64,000 bases of DNA. Origin: Bin80 sp965208025. Lineage in GTDB: Bacteria; Bacteroidota; Rhodothermia; Rhodothermales; Bin80. The stretch lies in contig OZ242302.1 of the NCBI GenBank assembly GCA_965208025.1, positions 2,294,001 through 2,358,000 of the forward strand, in the 5' to 3' direction. Under the pieces are notes generated by a model. The model was given only the letters and a program-made list of their open reading frames with translations, searched no databases and was not told the DNA's origin. Both the position numbers and the translations under genes were made by a program. How positions within the stretch are numbered: the first letter of the stretch is position 1; each line of letters starts with the position of its first letter. This document shows, piece after piece, positions 37,565 through 46,431 of the stretch.

Positions 37565-38580
37565 TTAGCGGAAAATATAGGTTGAACATGATCTGGTTCT
37601 ATTCACTCTATTATCCGTTCGGTTTCCACTGTGAGTAGTTGAAATCCAACCGGAGACGCTAACGATCCCACCGATGGATATAGCCCAAGTCAAATTCCTT
37701 TTGACTTTGGATATATTGTATACCTTTTCGCTAATGCTTCCCCGAATCGTCTCAGTAGACGTACCGCCCCCAAGAGCTCGCAAAGTTTCGGTCACGCTGT
37801 AATCCGCATCAAGACCAATCCAGCGTGCATTTGTACGAGTCCAGCGAAACCGTCCTTTGCTTTCACTTCTACTTTCAGTAGACGCAGACATGTATACAAG
37901 CCAATTAGTAAGCCGTGCTATCCCTTTAAGGCGTTTCTCATCATCAACAAATTCTGATATACATGACACCCCTCGGGCCGTCGCATTCAATTTGTTTGCC
38001 AGATCCATACCACTTCGTTGTATTTCAAAAATCCCCACATCAGGATGATGATTTGTTTTCTTGGATAATACTGCATGTTCATGATCTCTTAAAGAGATTG
38101 AACTTAGATAATCCGCATTGATTTCTGGAACATGATACACATAGTTTCTTGTGATTTTGTAGACTACATCACCAAATTGAAATTCTCCCTCAGGATTTAA
38201 TACAGTTGCGAAAAAGGGATCCTCAACAACTTCAAGTTCATCAGTGTCTTTATTCAGTACTTCCGCAAGCCTCTCAGTATCTGATCTCAGCGACTCAAAG
38301 TTGATCACTGTTTGGAGAGAATCCAGATAGGAGGATTCTTTGTTAACGATTGATTCCATAAATCTCCGAAATTCGTCTTCGTCATTAAAAACGATCCGAT
38401 CATTGCCCCCTAGGTTGGATGATCCTGGATGGATTGGTTGTTTCTGCGGATTGTTGAGATATAGGCTCGGTGATTACTCCACCAGAATCGCACCCTGTAA
38501 TGCAGAACAAAACTGATAGTACAAAAGCTACAACCGTGGCCCGTGAGACGAGATAGGAAATAATTTTATGAGTTCATTAA
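37565..38580 (-). pseudogene. Frameshifted lipoprotein gene of unknown family
   Basis: An open frame from an ATG at 38359 gives 264 residues, but coding-like sequence continues upstream in the same frame (LGGNDRIVFNDEDEFRRFME) without a start. One frame over, just upstream, is a lipoprotein leader (VVAFVLSVLFCITGCDSGG, near 38540-38475), and an ATG near 38580 (MKINELIKLF) is in yet another frame. The simplest reading is one lipoprotein gene with two frameshifts near its 5' end. The body has YKITRNYVYHV, KLNATARGVSCISEF and GRFRWTRTNARW; it resembles secreted Bacteroidota lipoproteins of the DUF4848 sort only in layout, so no function is claimed. Confidence 0.6.
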
Positions 38581-38599
38581 TTTTCATAATATCAGAAGT

Positions 38600-38872
38600 C
38601 AGTTGTGGAAAAAATGTTGTTGCCGCTACACTGCCTGTAGTGCTTCTGTTCCATTTTCAATAAATTTGTGCGCTTCTTGTCGAAAATTTCTTGGAGTTTT
38701 CTTGAAAGATTCATCTAAATTGGTAACAAACCTGTTCCAAGGACAAAACTGATAAGTCACTTGAATCACCCCTTTATAAGCGAATGAGGAACCAATTTCT
38801 GGAATTCAATTCTCCAGATCCAAATTTGTCACCTTGCAGTGTTCCTAAGAAAAGGACTTGTCGCATTCCATA
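38600..38872 (-). other. Short coding-like fragment, otherwise empty
   Basis: The minus strand from about 38799 to a TAG at 38626 reads GVIQVTYQFCPWNRFVTNLD and then KKTPRNFRQEAHKFIENG, ending EALQAV, without a clear start (GTG at 38769 possible). It looks like the tail of a lost gene rather than a functional one. Nothing else was seen here. Confidence 0.3.
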
Positions 38873-38879
38873 TCAGGTC

Positions 38880-39180
38880 TGTTTATTTCCAAGAATCTGA
38901 CGCTCTGTCCTCCAAGCTTCAATATTTGAAGTGAACCTGTTGGAACGACGGTGCTCTGTTTGGTCTCTCGTGAGACAATTGGATGTACTCACATTCCTCC
39001 ATTTGGAGTCGTGAGTCGAATATTTGCGATGTATTTTCTTCGTATTTTTCCAGCGAACGATCAGAAAAAGACTTGCCATTCCAAGTCTCGTTTCAGGATT
39101 ATATATCGTGGAAGAGAATTGCATACCCACCAAACTGTTCAAATGCCTAAGCGAATGACTCTATTGGGTGAGACCCTTGA
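38880..39180 (-). pseudogene. Remnant of a paralogue of the split outer-membrane protein
   Basis: The minus strand shows FEQFGGYAIL and, further on, EWQVFF followed by a stop, matching FGQLGGYENS and GLHIFF of the gene at 35660-37498. Noncoding sequence after the stop also matches (CTGGAAAAATACGAAG against CTGAAAAAATACGAAG), so the similarity is at DNA level. Frames are broken by stops. It is a short, decayed second copy. Confidence 0.45.
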
Positions 39181-39193
39181 CAAACCCATTTGA

Positions 39194-39829
39194 CTATGGA
39201 TTCGCTTTGGTTGAACCCTCTGGTGCAATGGGATGAGTCAGTTTCAGAAACTCATTATAGGTTTTTGGTCCCGACTGTTTCTTTAACCATTCCCATGCTT
39301 TGAGCACCTCTTTCCTGGAAGTACCTGCATTGGATGGATCCTCCATAAAATCCGTAATGAAGTTATTCATGAGGGCTGAGGGGCATCGAGGGAGACGACC
39401 CTCGGTCTGCATCAGCGTGTGCAGATGTGCCGCCAGATCACCATAGGTGAAGCATTCCTGCGCCTGTTGCATGTTCCGTCTCCAATCATTGAGCCAGTAC
39501 CACTGTCCTGACTTTGGACGGAGGCCCGGTGTAAGTGAATTTACCAGATCCAGCAAAAACGTCTTGGTTTCTTTGTCTCCGACGTAATTGGTTACTATCG
39601 TGTTGACCTTCAATTCATCACGGATTATTCCGGCCTTACGAGGTAGAGGGGGTTTACAATCATGTACCTTCCCCATCTGAAGAAACTCCCTGATCAATTC
39701 TTCCAACTCAAACTTACGGAAATTGCCAACAGTGATTCCCAGGTCTCGTGCAAAAGCCCTGAGTTCAGTTACGTAAAAATACCCATTGTTGAACTCTTTG
39801 ACGCTCATCCCCCGATGTAAAGTACTCAT
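39194..39829 (-). CDS. SAP-domain protein of unknown function
   Basis: The 211-residue product begins with a SAP-like helix-extension-helix (LRAFARDLGITVGNFRKFEL followed by ELIREFL, about residues 22-48), a fold that often binds DNA or acts in nucleic-acid proteins. The C-terminal half (FTYGDLAAHLHTLMQTEG, CPSALMNNFITDFMEDPSNA, VLKAWEWLKKQSGPKTYNEF) matches what I recall of bacterial cytoplasmic SAP proteins. The role is unknown. It follows the 381-residue gene by 157 bp on the same strand, in the region with the broken DUF4365 gene. Confidence 0.75.
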   Translation of the reverse strand: MSTLHRGMSVKEFNNGYFYVTELRAFARDLGITVGNFRKFELEELIREFLQMGKVHDCKPPLPRKAGIIRDELKVNTIVTNYVGDKETKTFLLDLVNSLTPGLRPKSGQWYWLNDWRRNMQQAQECFTYGDLAAHLHTLMQTEGRLPRCPSALMNNFITDFMEDPSNAGTSRKEVLKAWEWLKKQSGPKTYNEFLKLTHPIAPEGSTKANP

Positions 39830-39986
39830 AGCCTAACCAACTTGTTAAAACGTTTCAGGAATTAGGGTTCAGATAACTAGAATTATCGCCAAAGAATTGA
39901 CTATGTTTCTTGACCAAGGGTTGGAACTCGGCGGGTAGAGACCCCGATGAGGAATACAATCGGAGAAATTAGAGGATTGCACAGAC

Positions 39987-41132
39987 TCAAACCTTTGCAC
40001 GGTCAGGATCATCTGCCTCTTTTCGTAAAACTCCCTCAAAGCGCGGATTAAATAATCGCCACCGCTGCCCCATCCGTTCAAGATCGCCCGAAAGAATTAC
40101 AACCTCCTGATGCTTATGAGCCTCAACGGCTCTTTCATAATCTTGTCTTTCTGATAATGCAGTGACAGACTGTTGCTTATGATCAACCGTTGCATTCAGA
40201 CGAATTCTCCCATCCATTTCATCCTCTCCACGGTTAAGTAACTGCACATAACCGTGCAGGGATACATCGTACCGGGGTGCATGCGCTCTAAATGAACGAC
40301 CAGCTTCCTGCAATAACGGCACATCTGCATTTCCAAAAAGTACAGTTCTAATTGGTTTAGTAACTGGAAGAGTTTGCGCCCAAGATACATTTATATCTAA
40401 TGTCGGGAAAGATTCAATTATCTGGGCTAAGGCCTCACACAAGTTGGCACTCACACCGTGAGTTACGGCCTCTCTGAACGCATTTCCGTCTCCTGAAACT
40501 GTCCGTTCTACTGCCAACCGTGTCGCTGCCAGAGCCTCCATTAAGCGTACCGTCAGAAGACGTTGAACAGGCAAAATCTCGTCTGATTCATTAGAAAATA
40601 ACGTTGGTATTGGCGGAGGTACGATTGGCATCAATAGCGTAACTACATAGCTCCCTTGATCTGTCTGTCCTAACCGGACACGCTCCAGAAGATTCTTAGC
40701 TGTGCGATTTGCACCAACTCGGTAAACCGACTTCGGCGGACCATCCATGGAGCATGCTGCCGCTAAAAGGATATCACGAGCACCATTGATGAGATTTACA
40801 CCCTTGTCCAGCACTATGCTTCCGTCTTGGCGATCTGCAACCCTAAGGCAAACAACATCTCGATCAGCCGTCACGAGTGCTCGGTAGACACTGGTTTCAT
40901 CCTGATGCCCGACATCCGAGAAGGTCTTGATCAGATTTGACACTATACTCGCGTAATCTCCCAAACGATCTGTTCGAGGAATGATGATTTCAGGTTGATT
41001 CTCGCCAGTGTAAACATCCGAGTGTTGACGGTAAGGCTCCTGACGAGTCCAACCACTAGCACGAGCATATGCAGAAACAGCAGAAGGCTTTATCGCTAAT
41101 AGCGCATCTCTATCGTGAATAAAAACTTGCAT
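39987..41132 (-). CDS. Conserved protein of unknown function, coupled to a DUF4365 gene
   Basis: 381 residues from the ATG at 41132, whose A is shared with the stop of the DUF4365 gene (TGATG), so the two were translationally coupled. Conserved-looking blocks include VNLINGARDILLAAACS, RVGANRTAKNLLERVRLGQT, GSYVVTLLMPIVP, GVSANLCEALAQIIE and LSGDLERMGQRWRLFNP. I recognise it as a widespread uncharacterised bacterial protein and cannot assign a fold or reaction. No membrane segment or signal. The coupling to a nuclease-like DUF4365 protein suggests, without proving, a two-component module acting on nucleic acid or invading DNA. Confidence 0.7.
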   Translation of the reverse strand: MQVFIHDRDALLAIKPSAVSAYARASGWTRQEPYRQHSDVYTGENQPEIIIPRTDRLGDYASIVSNLIKTFSDVGHQDETSVYRALVTADRDVVCLRVADRQDGSIVLDKGVNLINGARDILLAAACSMDGPPKSVYRVGANRTAKNLLERVRLGQTDQGSYVVTLLMPIVPPPIPTLFSNESDEILPVQRLLTVRLMEALAATRLAVERTVSGDGNAFREAVTHGVSANLCEALAQIIESFPTLDINVSWAQTLPVTKPIRTVLFGNADVPLLQEAGRSFRAHAPRYDVSLHGYVQLLNRGEDEMDGRIRLNATVDHKQQSVTALSERQDYERAVEAHKHQEVVILSGDLERMGQRWRLFNPRFEGVLRKEADDPDRAKV

Positions 41133-41183
41133 CAAATTGCTCCTAAGCGGGATTTTTCCATCAGATCATGAAGAGTGTCAACG

Positions 41184-42767
41184 GAGCCTCTTTCAAAACT
41201 CTTTATTTTCTCCTGTTGTCCCGGCTGAATTGCGGCTTAAACTGGTTCAATCTGGTCGGACTACGCGAATCATCGGCGGGGGTTCGGTGTTTTGTGGATT
41301 CAACCAGTGTTTTGCCTGCACGGAGGTCTCTGTTTGGTGAATTTCGTCCACGATCCGTGTAGATTTCACACACCCCTCCCACGGCATCTGTGGTTCAGAG
41401 CGCCCAAATTCTGTTATGCAGGGGGTGGATGGCGGGTTTACTGCACCATCCGCAGCATTTGGTCCACCGTGAGCACCACCACGCTGAACATCAAATGACA
41501 GAGGACTTTCTCGTGCCCACGGACTCGGATATTGCGTCCACCGAACTCATCTTTGAGCCGCCCAAAGGCCCGCTCCACGGTGGAACGCTCCCGGTAGCGA
41601 ACCCGCTCCGCAGGAATGAATCCGGCCGTACGTTGTGCCTTTTGCTCGCGACGATCCGCCGCTTTTTTGTTGCGCGGATTCGGATCAATGATCGGTACAC
41701 GCCCCGAGGCGCTCCGATGTGCGACAATCTCCTTCGCGTCATAGGCGCTGTCCATGAGATCGTAACAGTTGTCCACCCGCTGCTGCGTCAAGTGCGCCAA
41801 GGGAAGCGCGGCCTGACTATCATGCAACGAGGCAGAGGTCACCAAACAGCTGATCGGAACCCCTCCGTCCGCCGTATCCATGTGTAGCTTATAGCCCGTC
41901 CATCGTTGCGTATGCCCCTTCGCGTTCCGCTTGCAGCCCACCGTACAATCCTTCGGTAATGCGTCCAACATCTCGCCTAACTCCATCTTCAACTGCTGCT
42001 CCAAGCGACGAGGCACCTTGGGACGGGCCTCCCCCTTCTTCGGACGCCCCCGCTTGCGTGGCTTCACGGGGGTGGACATGTCAGCCTTCGGAACCGGACG
42101 CTCCCGTGCTTCAATCGCCGTTGAATCCCGTGAAATATGCCCCACTAACTCCCCCGCGTACCCCTGTTTGATCAAGGCTTCATGGATCCGAGTCGGTAAC
42201 TTCGCCAACGCAAACTCCTGAAACGCACGAGAAAACGTGGGCGCACTCGGCACATCACACGAGCGGGACCAACCACATAGGGACCGAAGCAAAACATCCG
42301 ATAGAAGCCGCTCCCGCAATCCGGAGGTCGTCGGAATATTTAACGCCATCTTGGCCAAAAACGACCGCGCAAGACAGACCCGGTGCGCACGCGGGCGTCC
42401 CACCGAACGAAGCCGGGGACGAGGCAGATGATCCTCCACACACACCAACTCAAATAACAACAACAACTTCCTCAATCGTTTGGGCAACGCTCCATAGTTC
42501 TGCTCCACACATGGAAACAACTCCTGTTGGCAGGAAATATAAAAACCGCGTATCTTCTTGGTAAGGGACATGGGATTCTCCGGGGTTTGTTGGATTTGCA
42601 ATACTCCTAAAAATACAAAATTCGGAGATCCCTGCCCCTTCGTTTGTGACCAAAAAAACGATACCTCCCAGAGCAGATCAGCCCCCTAACATTCTTTAGT
42701 ACCCAGATCCATCAATCAGAAAAATCTCTCAAAAAATCATCCAATTGAGGAATTTTGAAAGAGGCTC
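41184..42767 (-). mobile_element. IS1182/IS5-like insertion sequence (1,584 bp)
   Basis: The ends form an inverted repeat of about 18 bp, GAGCCTCTTTCAAAACTC against GAGCCTCTTTCAAAATTC. A 4-bp duplication, aacg, flanks it at 41180-41183 and 42768-42771, and removing element plus one copy restores the DUF4365 reading frame. It carries one transposase gene. Family assignment is from the transposase type and 4-bp duplication. Confidence 0.88.
41438..42571 (-). CDS. DDE transposase, IS1182/IS5-like
   Basis: 377 residues from the ATG at 42571. The N-terminal part has the conserved helical region (HRVCLARSFLAKMALNIPTT) and the catalytic domain has HISRDSTAIEARERP (first Asp), KPRKRGRPKKGEARPK (basic insert), RWTGYKLHMDTADGGVPISC, YDLMDSAYDAKEI (second Asp), VPIIDPNPR and ERSTVERAFGRLKDEFGGR (Glu). 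All three acidic residues are present, so it may be active. Not seen elsewhere in this window. Confidence 0.88.
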   Translation of the reverse strand: MSLTKKIRGFYISCQQELFPCVEQNYGALPKRLRKLLLLFELVCVEDHLPRPRLRSVGRPRAHRVCLARSFLAKMALNIPTTSGLRERLLSDVLLRSLCGWSRSCDVPSAPTFSRAFQEFALAKLPTRIHEALIKQGYAGELVGHISRDSTAIEARERPVPKADMSTPVKPRKRGRPKKGEARPKVPRRLEQQLKMELGEMLDALPKDCTVGCKRNAKGHTQRWTGYKLHMDTADGGVPISCLVTSASLHDSQAALPLAHLTQQRVDNCYDLMDSAYDAKEIVAHRSASGRVPIIDPNPRNKKAADRREQKAQRTAGFIPAERVRYRERSTVERAFGRLKDEFGGRNIRVRGHEKVLCHLMFSVVVLTVDQMLRMVQ

Positions 42768-43362
42768 AACGTTTAGTTTATTTTGCTGAGGAATATATAC
42801 AGTAACAGTCTCTTGGTTCGTAACATCCTCATGATTGCTCTGGAGACTGAGCCAATAGGCCGTACCACAAATTTCAAGCTTCTTTTCGGTTACCGTCATC
42901 CACTTTAAGCTATCTTTCGGAAGATTAAAGACAACAAGCAATCGAGGAGTCTGTGTCTGAACGCAAAGATCATTATAATTCTTAATTGATAATCTAAAGC
43001 TATAAAACCCACTTCGTGTTTCGCCTAATGTTGTCGTGGCTTTCAATTGAAAATCAAGTACTGGACGATAACGTCCCCCCGCCATGATTTGCAGATCAAC
43101 ACTATCCCGATCGGGCACGGGGCGGAAGTTAAATAACAAGCCCGTACCGCCAAGGCTCGTAAATATACCAGAGAAAGAGCCTCCTTTCGGTCAGCCTCTG
43201 TAAGCAGGGAATCCTTCATTAACTGACAGCCTTAATGACTTATGTCTAAATCTATTTGGAGATTGGGTCAGTCTGAAATTCATTAACCCCGAAGCTACAT
43301 TTCATGTCTGATATACAATGTGGGCAAGATCGACAGTCACGATTTAGGTTAGGATCAATTTT

Positions 43363-43625
43363 GGTTCTACCACAATTTGTGTGGAATGAGAACCATAGTA
43401 TGACTGGGGAATCTTTAGAAATGTAGCTGATTCGCGTTGATAAATGTCATCAAGGTGCCGAGATATTTCAGCGACATTTTCTCAAAGCCTGTAATACACT
43501 ATAATCCAAATGATTGAATACCATGACAGAGGGAGTAACGGAAAATTCAAGAACTCAAAATGGTCGATAGAGACAGCAAAAGGTTTTACACATGGTACCA
43601 TTATTTTACTCCTATGCGGATAGTT
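43363..43625 (+). mobile_element. Decayed, internally deleted ISL3 relic
   Basis: Begins with the intact ISL3 terminal repeat (GGTTCTACCACAATTTGTG and TGGAATGAG) and then jumps to sequence matching the 3' part of the ISL3 transposase gene, for example TTTCAGCGACATTTT, GTAATACACT and GGAAAATTCAAGAA against copies A and B, with many substitutions. About 1 kb of internal sequence is missing. The far end is too degraded to place exactly. It is an older insertion than copies A and B. Confidence 0.75.
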
Positions 43626-43752
43626 AATATTGCACGCCTGAAACCGTAAAAGTTATGTCGTCAACCGTCATTTGTATTGTCGTCAAACACTGCAATATGC
43701 CGAATCGTTTAACTTGAGATAATATACATTCACACTTAATCAACTGCGCCCA

Positions 43753-44022
43753 ATGAAAATCTTGAATTGGATCTTGCCTCTCATCGTTATAGCAATAGGG
43801 TTCGGAGTCTATCGTTGGCAGGCATCCGCCCTCAATCCAAAACAACGGATTTGGACTAATATAGGAGCTTCTATCTTGCTTGCATTTATTATCATTTTGT
43901 TTACAACTTATAGCTGGACTTGGATACTAATGGGTCTTGCCATCGCCTATTCAATATACCGGAGTTGTAAGGGTTATGTTGCCTATGCAAGGGATTTATC
44001 CATGCTTGGGAGTAATTCGTAG
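43753..44022 (+). CDS. Small two-helix membrane protein, unknown
   Basis: 89 residues: an N-terminal membrane helix (LNWILPLIVIAIGFGVYRW), a short polar stretch (ASALNPKQRIWTNIG), then one or two more hydrophobic segments (ASILLAFIIILFTTYSWTWI, LMGLAIAYSIYRS) and a short tail. It stands alone between the IS relic and a long empty stretch; no family recognised. The start codon and hydrophobic pattern support a real gene, but decay around it leaves doubt. Confidence 0.5.
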   Translation: MKILNWILPLIVIAIGFGVYRWQASALNPKQRIWTNIGASILLAFIIILFTTYSWTWILMGLAIAYSIYRSCKGYVAYARDLSMLGSNS

Positions 44023-44850
44023 CTGGGTCCTCTCATCTGGTTCTGTGAGGCCATGTCTTGCGAAGCCAATAGGCTTCATGGCTTTCTAATTCATTAGATT
44101 TTGTGCAAATGCTCCCTCAAGTTTAAATGGGAGCAACTGCACAGAGATATTTGCCTGTTGTGGCCGTGCAAAGTGTGTGGTTAAGTTTGTTCAGGTGATA
44201 TAACAAGCGCGTGGGGCTGAACAAAAAATGATTCTGTCTTGCCAGATACGGGACTCCTCAAATTCTCACGGGTACCTGACAAAGCCTTGTACCTCTGCGG
44301 ATGGGGCACACAGGTGTAGTCCATTTGCAGGAATGCGTTCAGAACTACGTTCCCCTGAACTATGGGTTAAATGATCATTTACTCATTTAACACATTGATC
44401 AAAACATTAGTCATGTTGGTGTTGCACTCGGCCGCAAATATCTTCAACAAAGAATAACGTCTGTTACACGCTGAATGTGGTCTGATAAGCGCTATGCTTC
44501 ATCTCAATTATCAGTAACTTCCGCGTTATTCTTTAACCGTTTAGTTAGATTAACCTCTAAATAAGATCCAACTTGGTCACTCGGGGAGTTCCTCTGTAGA
44601 ACTATTAGGGCGATTTCAGTCTCTCTTCTTGTAGATTTTTCGTGATCTCGCATTCATGTTACGCACGCTCAGTGATCCCGGTCAGTAGTCATGACATGAC
44701 TTTTAGAGTTCATAATCAATATTCTCTCCATGTGACCAAGTGAGAGGTTACGCTATCAGGACTCCACTTTTCTCTGTTATCAAATTCCCTCTGATCCAAT
44801 GTCAAAACCGACCAGTCAACGGATCTATCTCAATAGAAAAAAGTGCTCCA
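44023..44850. other. 828 bp without recognisable genes
   Basis: No frame here has family resemblance. The only structured item is the inverted repeat at 44366-44391. The stretch is consistent with eroded former coding sequence, but I found no readable remnant. Confidence 0.4.
44366..44391. repeat. Inverted repeat in empty intergenic DNA
   Basis: GTTAAATGA, eight bases, then TCATTTAAC: a perfect 9-bp inverted repeat, overlapping a 12-bp palindrome AAATGATCATTT. It could be an operator or chance in AT-rich DNA; no gene starts nearby. Confidence 0.3.
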
Positions 44851-46431
44851 TCATCCTCTGAAGCTCAAATGCCACCAGAACACAATTTGCTCTCTGGTCT
44901 GAGGAATCAAGAGCGTCAGTAGGATCATGCTGATCGGTAGAAAGTAGATTGCATAAGTCCAGAAAAATCCGCCCTTCGTCAAATTACGCCTATCCAAAAA
45001 AGAAAATTTCTGGGTGCTGCGAATATTACAGAAAACGCTAAGAAGAATCCAGGTGAGTGCCAATATCACCGAGAGTCGGATAGCGTTGACTTCCGACAGA
45101 TTTGGGGTAATCATGACCATTGGAAGCATAAGCAACTGCGGTGTATTTGTCATGGCATTGATCACAAAAAAGGGTTCCACTGGTTGTTGTGCTCTTGATG
45201 CACCAACCAGTGAATAGATAAACTGAAAGCCCACATAGCTCCCGATTACAAAAAAAATCACGAACCATGTATTGGAGGTGAGAGTATGGGTAAGGCTACT
45301 CAAACCAGAAGGGAAGAATGAAGAGATGGCCTCCATCATGAGAAGGTCTCGTGGTACTTCCAAAAGGATCAGAATGACAGCAGATATCAGAACTCCCTGT
45401 GCAATCGTGTATACAAAAGAGATCTCTCCTAACAAAGCACTCTCACGATAAAGTGTGTCCTGATGAGGATAGAGGTTCAGGATATAATTCCACATTACCT
45501 CTGGTAATCTTCCGTATGCCATAATTAAAATGGCAATGAGTACACAACTCGTCCAACCCAAGATCAAAGGCCATGGAGCGGGCGAACGCTGCCATTCGCC
45601 CGAATCAAATGCAAACAGGTTTTGGGTTCCTGTATAGATCCCCCTCACGACCTCAAATGCAGGCCGCTTTTCTCCCGATGCATCCAGCAAACCCCACCAG
45701 GAAAACGTGTCGTTCGCATCCTGCCACCGATAGACAAAAACAACGGGGAATGGACCTTTTAGCAGCCCTGGAAGGTGATTTTCCAGGAATCGTGCTTGAG
45801 ACTCGGGGGAGAACCGCTGGCGCAGTCCAAATACTTCAGGATCAACTTTTTGTCCGAGACTTGCAATACCAAGAGGTGTCTGATGGTCCCAATCTGAGAG
45901 CGGCTCAATGGAATCTGAGGCTTGACGCAAGTCCACCAGCATCAAGTCCACATGGGAAGAGCACTGATCGCTGACAATAAATGCTGACGTATAGTACAGG
46001 GTCAACTCCGGGGTAAATTCTGCCAATTCACGATAATATTCACAGGCATGCGGGTTGCTGGTATCACCAAACGTGGAAACCCCATAGCGATGCGCAGACG
46101 GAAATAAACGAAAAAACTCACGCGCACGAAGCAAATGGCGTTTCGCGTACGCAAGTGTATCCAGAAGTGCCCCCCCAGACAGAAAATGCACCGGTAGGTC
46201 CTGAAAAAGATGGAGTCCCAATGTGTCTGCGACATAGAGTAGAGAGAGATCCTCTACCATAGGTAAGCGAACCGCCTCTACACCTGCCTCTCGGATTGCA
46301 AACAAATCCTCTGCAGTCGGGGGAGTAGCCGCATCCCACACCACACCTTTAAGGGGGGATTCCTGACTATGTGTTAGGCTAACACACAGACAACTCAATG
46401 TCAAGCACAGAAATATGCGCCCACGAATCAT
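44851..46431 (-). CDS. Fusion of a glycosidase-like TIM-barrel domain and a multi-helix membrane domain
   Basis: 526 residues. Residues 1-22 are a signal peptide (IFLCLTLSCLCVSLTHS). Residues about 25-275 resemble the TIM barrel of GH2/GH5-like glycosidases: GVVWDAATPPTAEDLFAIRE, AGVEAVRLPMVEDLSLLYVA, DTLGLHLFQDLP, and a late VVFVYRWQDANDTFSWWGLL, with the usual end ASGEKRPAFEVVRGIY. I could not identify both catalytic carboxylates. Residues 290-526 hold about six membrane helices (ILGWTSCVLIAILIMAYGRL, AQGVLISAVILILLEVP, WFVIFFVIGSYVGFQFIYSL) resembling Yip1-type domains. The start overlaps the M14 gene stop by four bases, so it is coupled to that peptidase gene. Role unknown; envelope located. 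Confidence 0.7.
   Translation of the reverse strand: MIRGRIFLCLTLSCLCVSLTHSQESPLKGVVWDAATPPTAEDLFAIREAGVEAVRLPMVEDLSLLYVADTLGLHLFQDLPVHFLSGGALLDTLAYAKRHLLRAREFFRLFPSAHRYGVSTFGDTSNPHACEYYRELAEFTPELTLYYTSAFIVSDQCSSHVDLMLVDLRQASDSIEPLSDWDHQTPLGIASLGQKVDPEVFGLRQRFSPESQARFLENHLPGLLKGPFPVVFVYRWQDANDTFSWWGLLDASGEKRPAFEVVRGIYTGTQNLFAFDSGEWQRSPAPWPLILGWTSCVLIAILIMAYGRLPEVMWNYILNLYPHQDTLYRESALLGEISFVYTIAQGVLISAVILILLEVPRDLLMMEAISSFFPSGLSSLTHTLTSNTWFVIFFVIGSYVGFQFIYSLVGASRAQQPVEPFFVINAMTNTPQLLMLPMVMITPNLSEVNAIRLSVILALTWILLSVFCNIRSTQKFSFLDRRNLTKGGFFWTYAIYFLPISMILLTLLIPQTREQIVFWWHLSFRG

Larger units (their letters stand above)
41132..43219 (-). pseudogene. DUF4365 (PD-(D/E)XK-like) gene with frameshift and IS insertion
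   Basis: From the ATG at 43219 the minus strand reads MKDSLLTEADRKEALSLVYL, then RALAVRACYL, after which the coding continues one frame over: RPVPDRDSVDLQIMAGG, then YRPVLDFQLKATTTLG, SIKNYNDLC, PRLLVVFNLP and GTAYWLSLQSN. This is a DUF4365 protein; D-x-V-D and Q-L-K correspond to its restriction-nuclease-like core. The frame slips near 43110. At 42768 the gene is cut by an IS; beyond it the frame resumes as VDTLHDLMEKSRLGAI and stops at 41134-41132. The intact protein would be about 166 residues. Two independent lesions make it dead. Confidence 0.8.
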
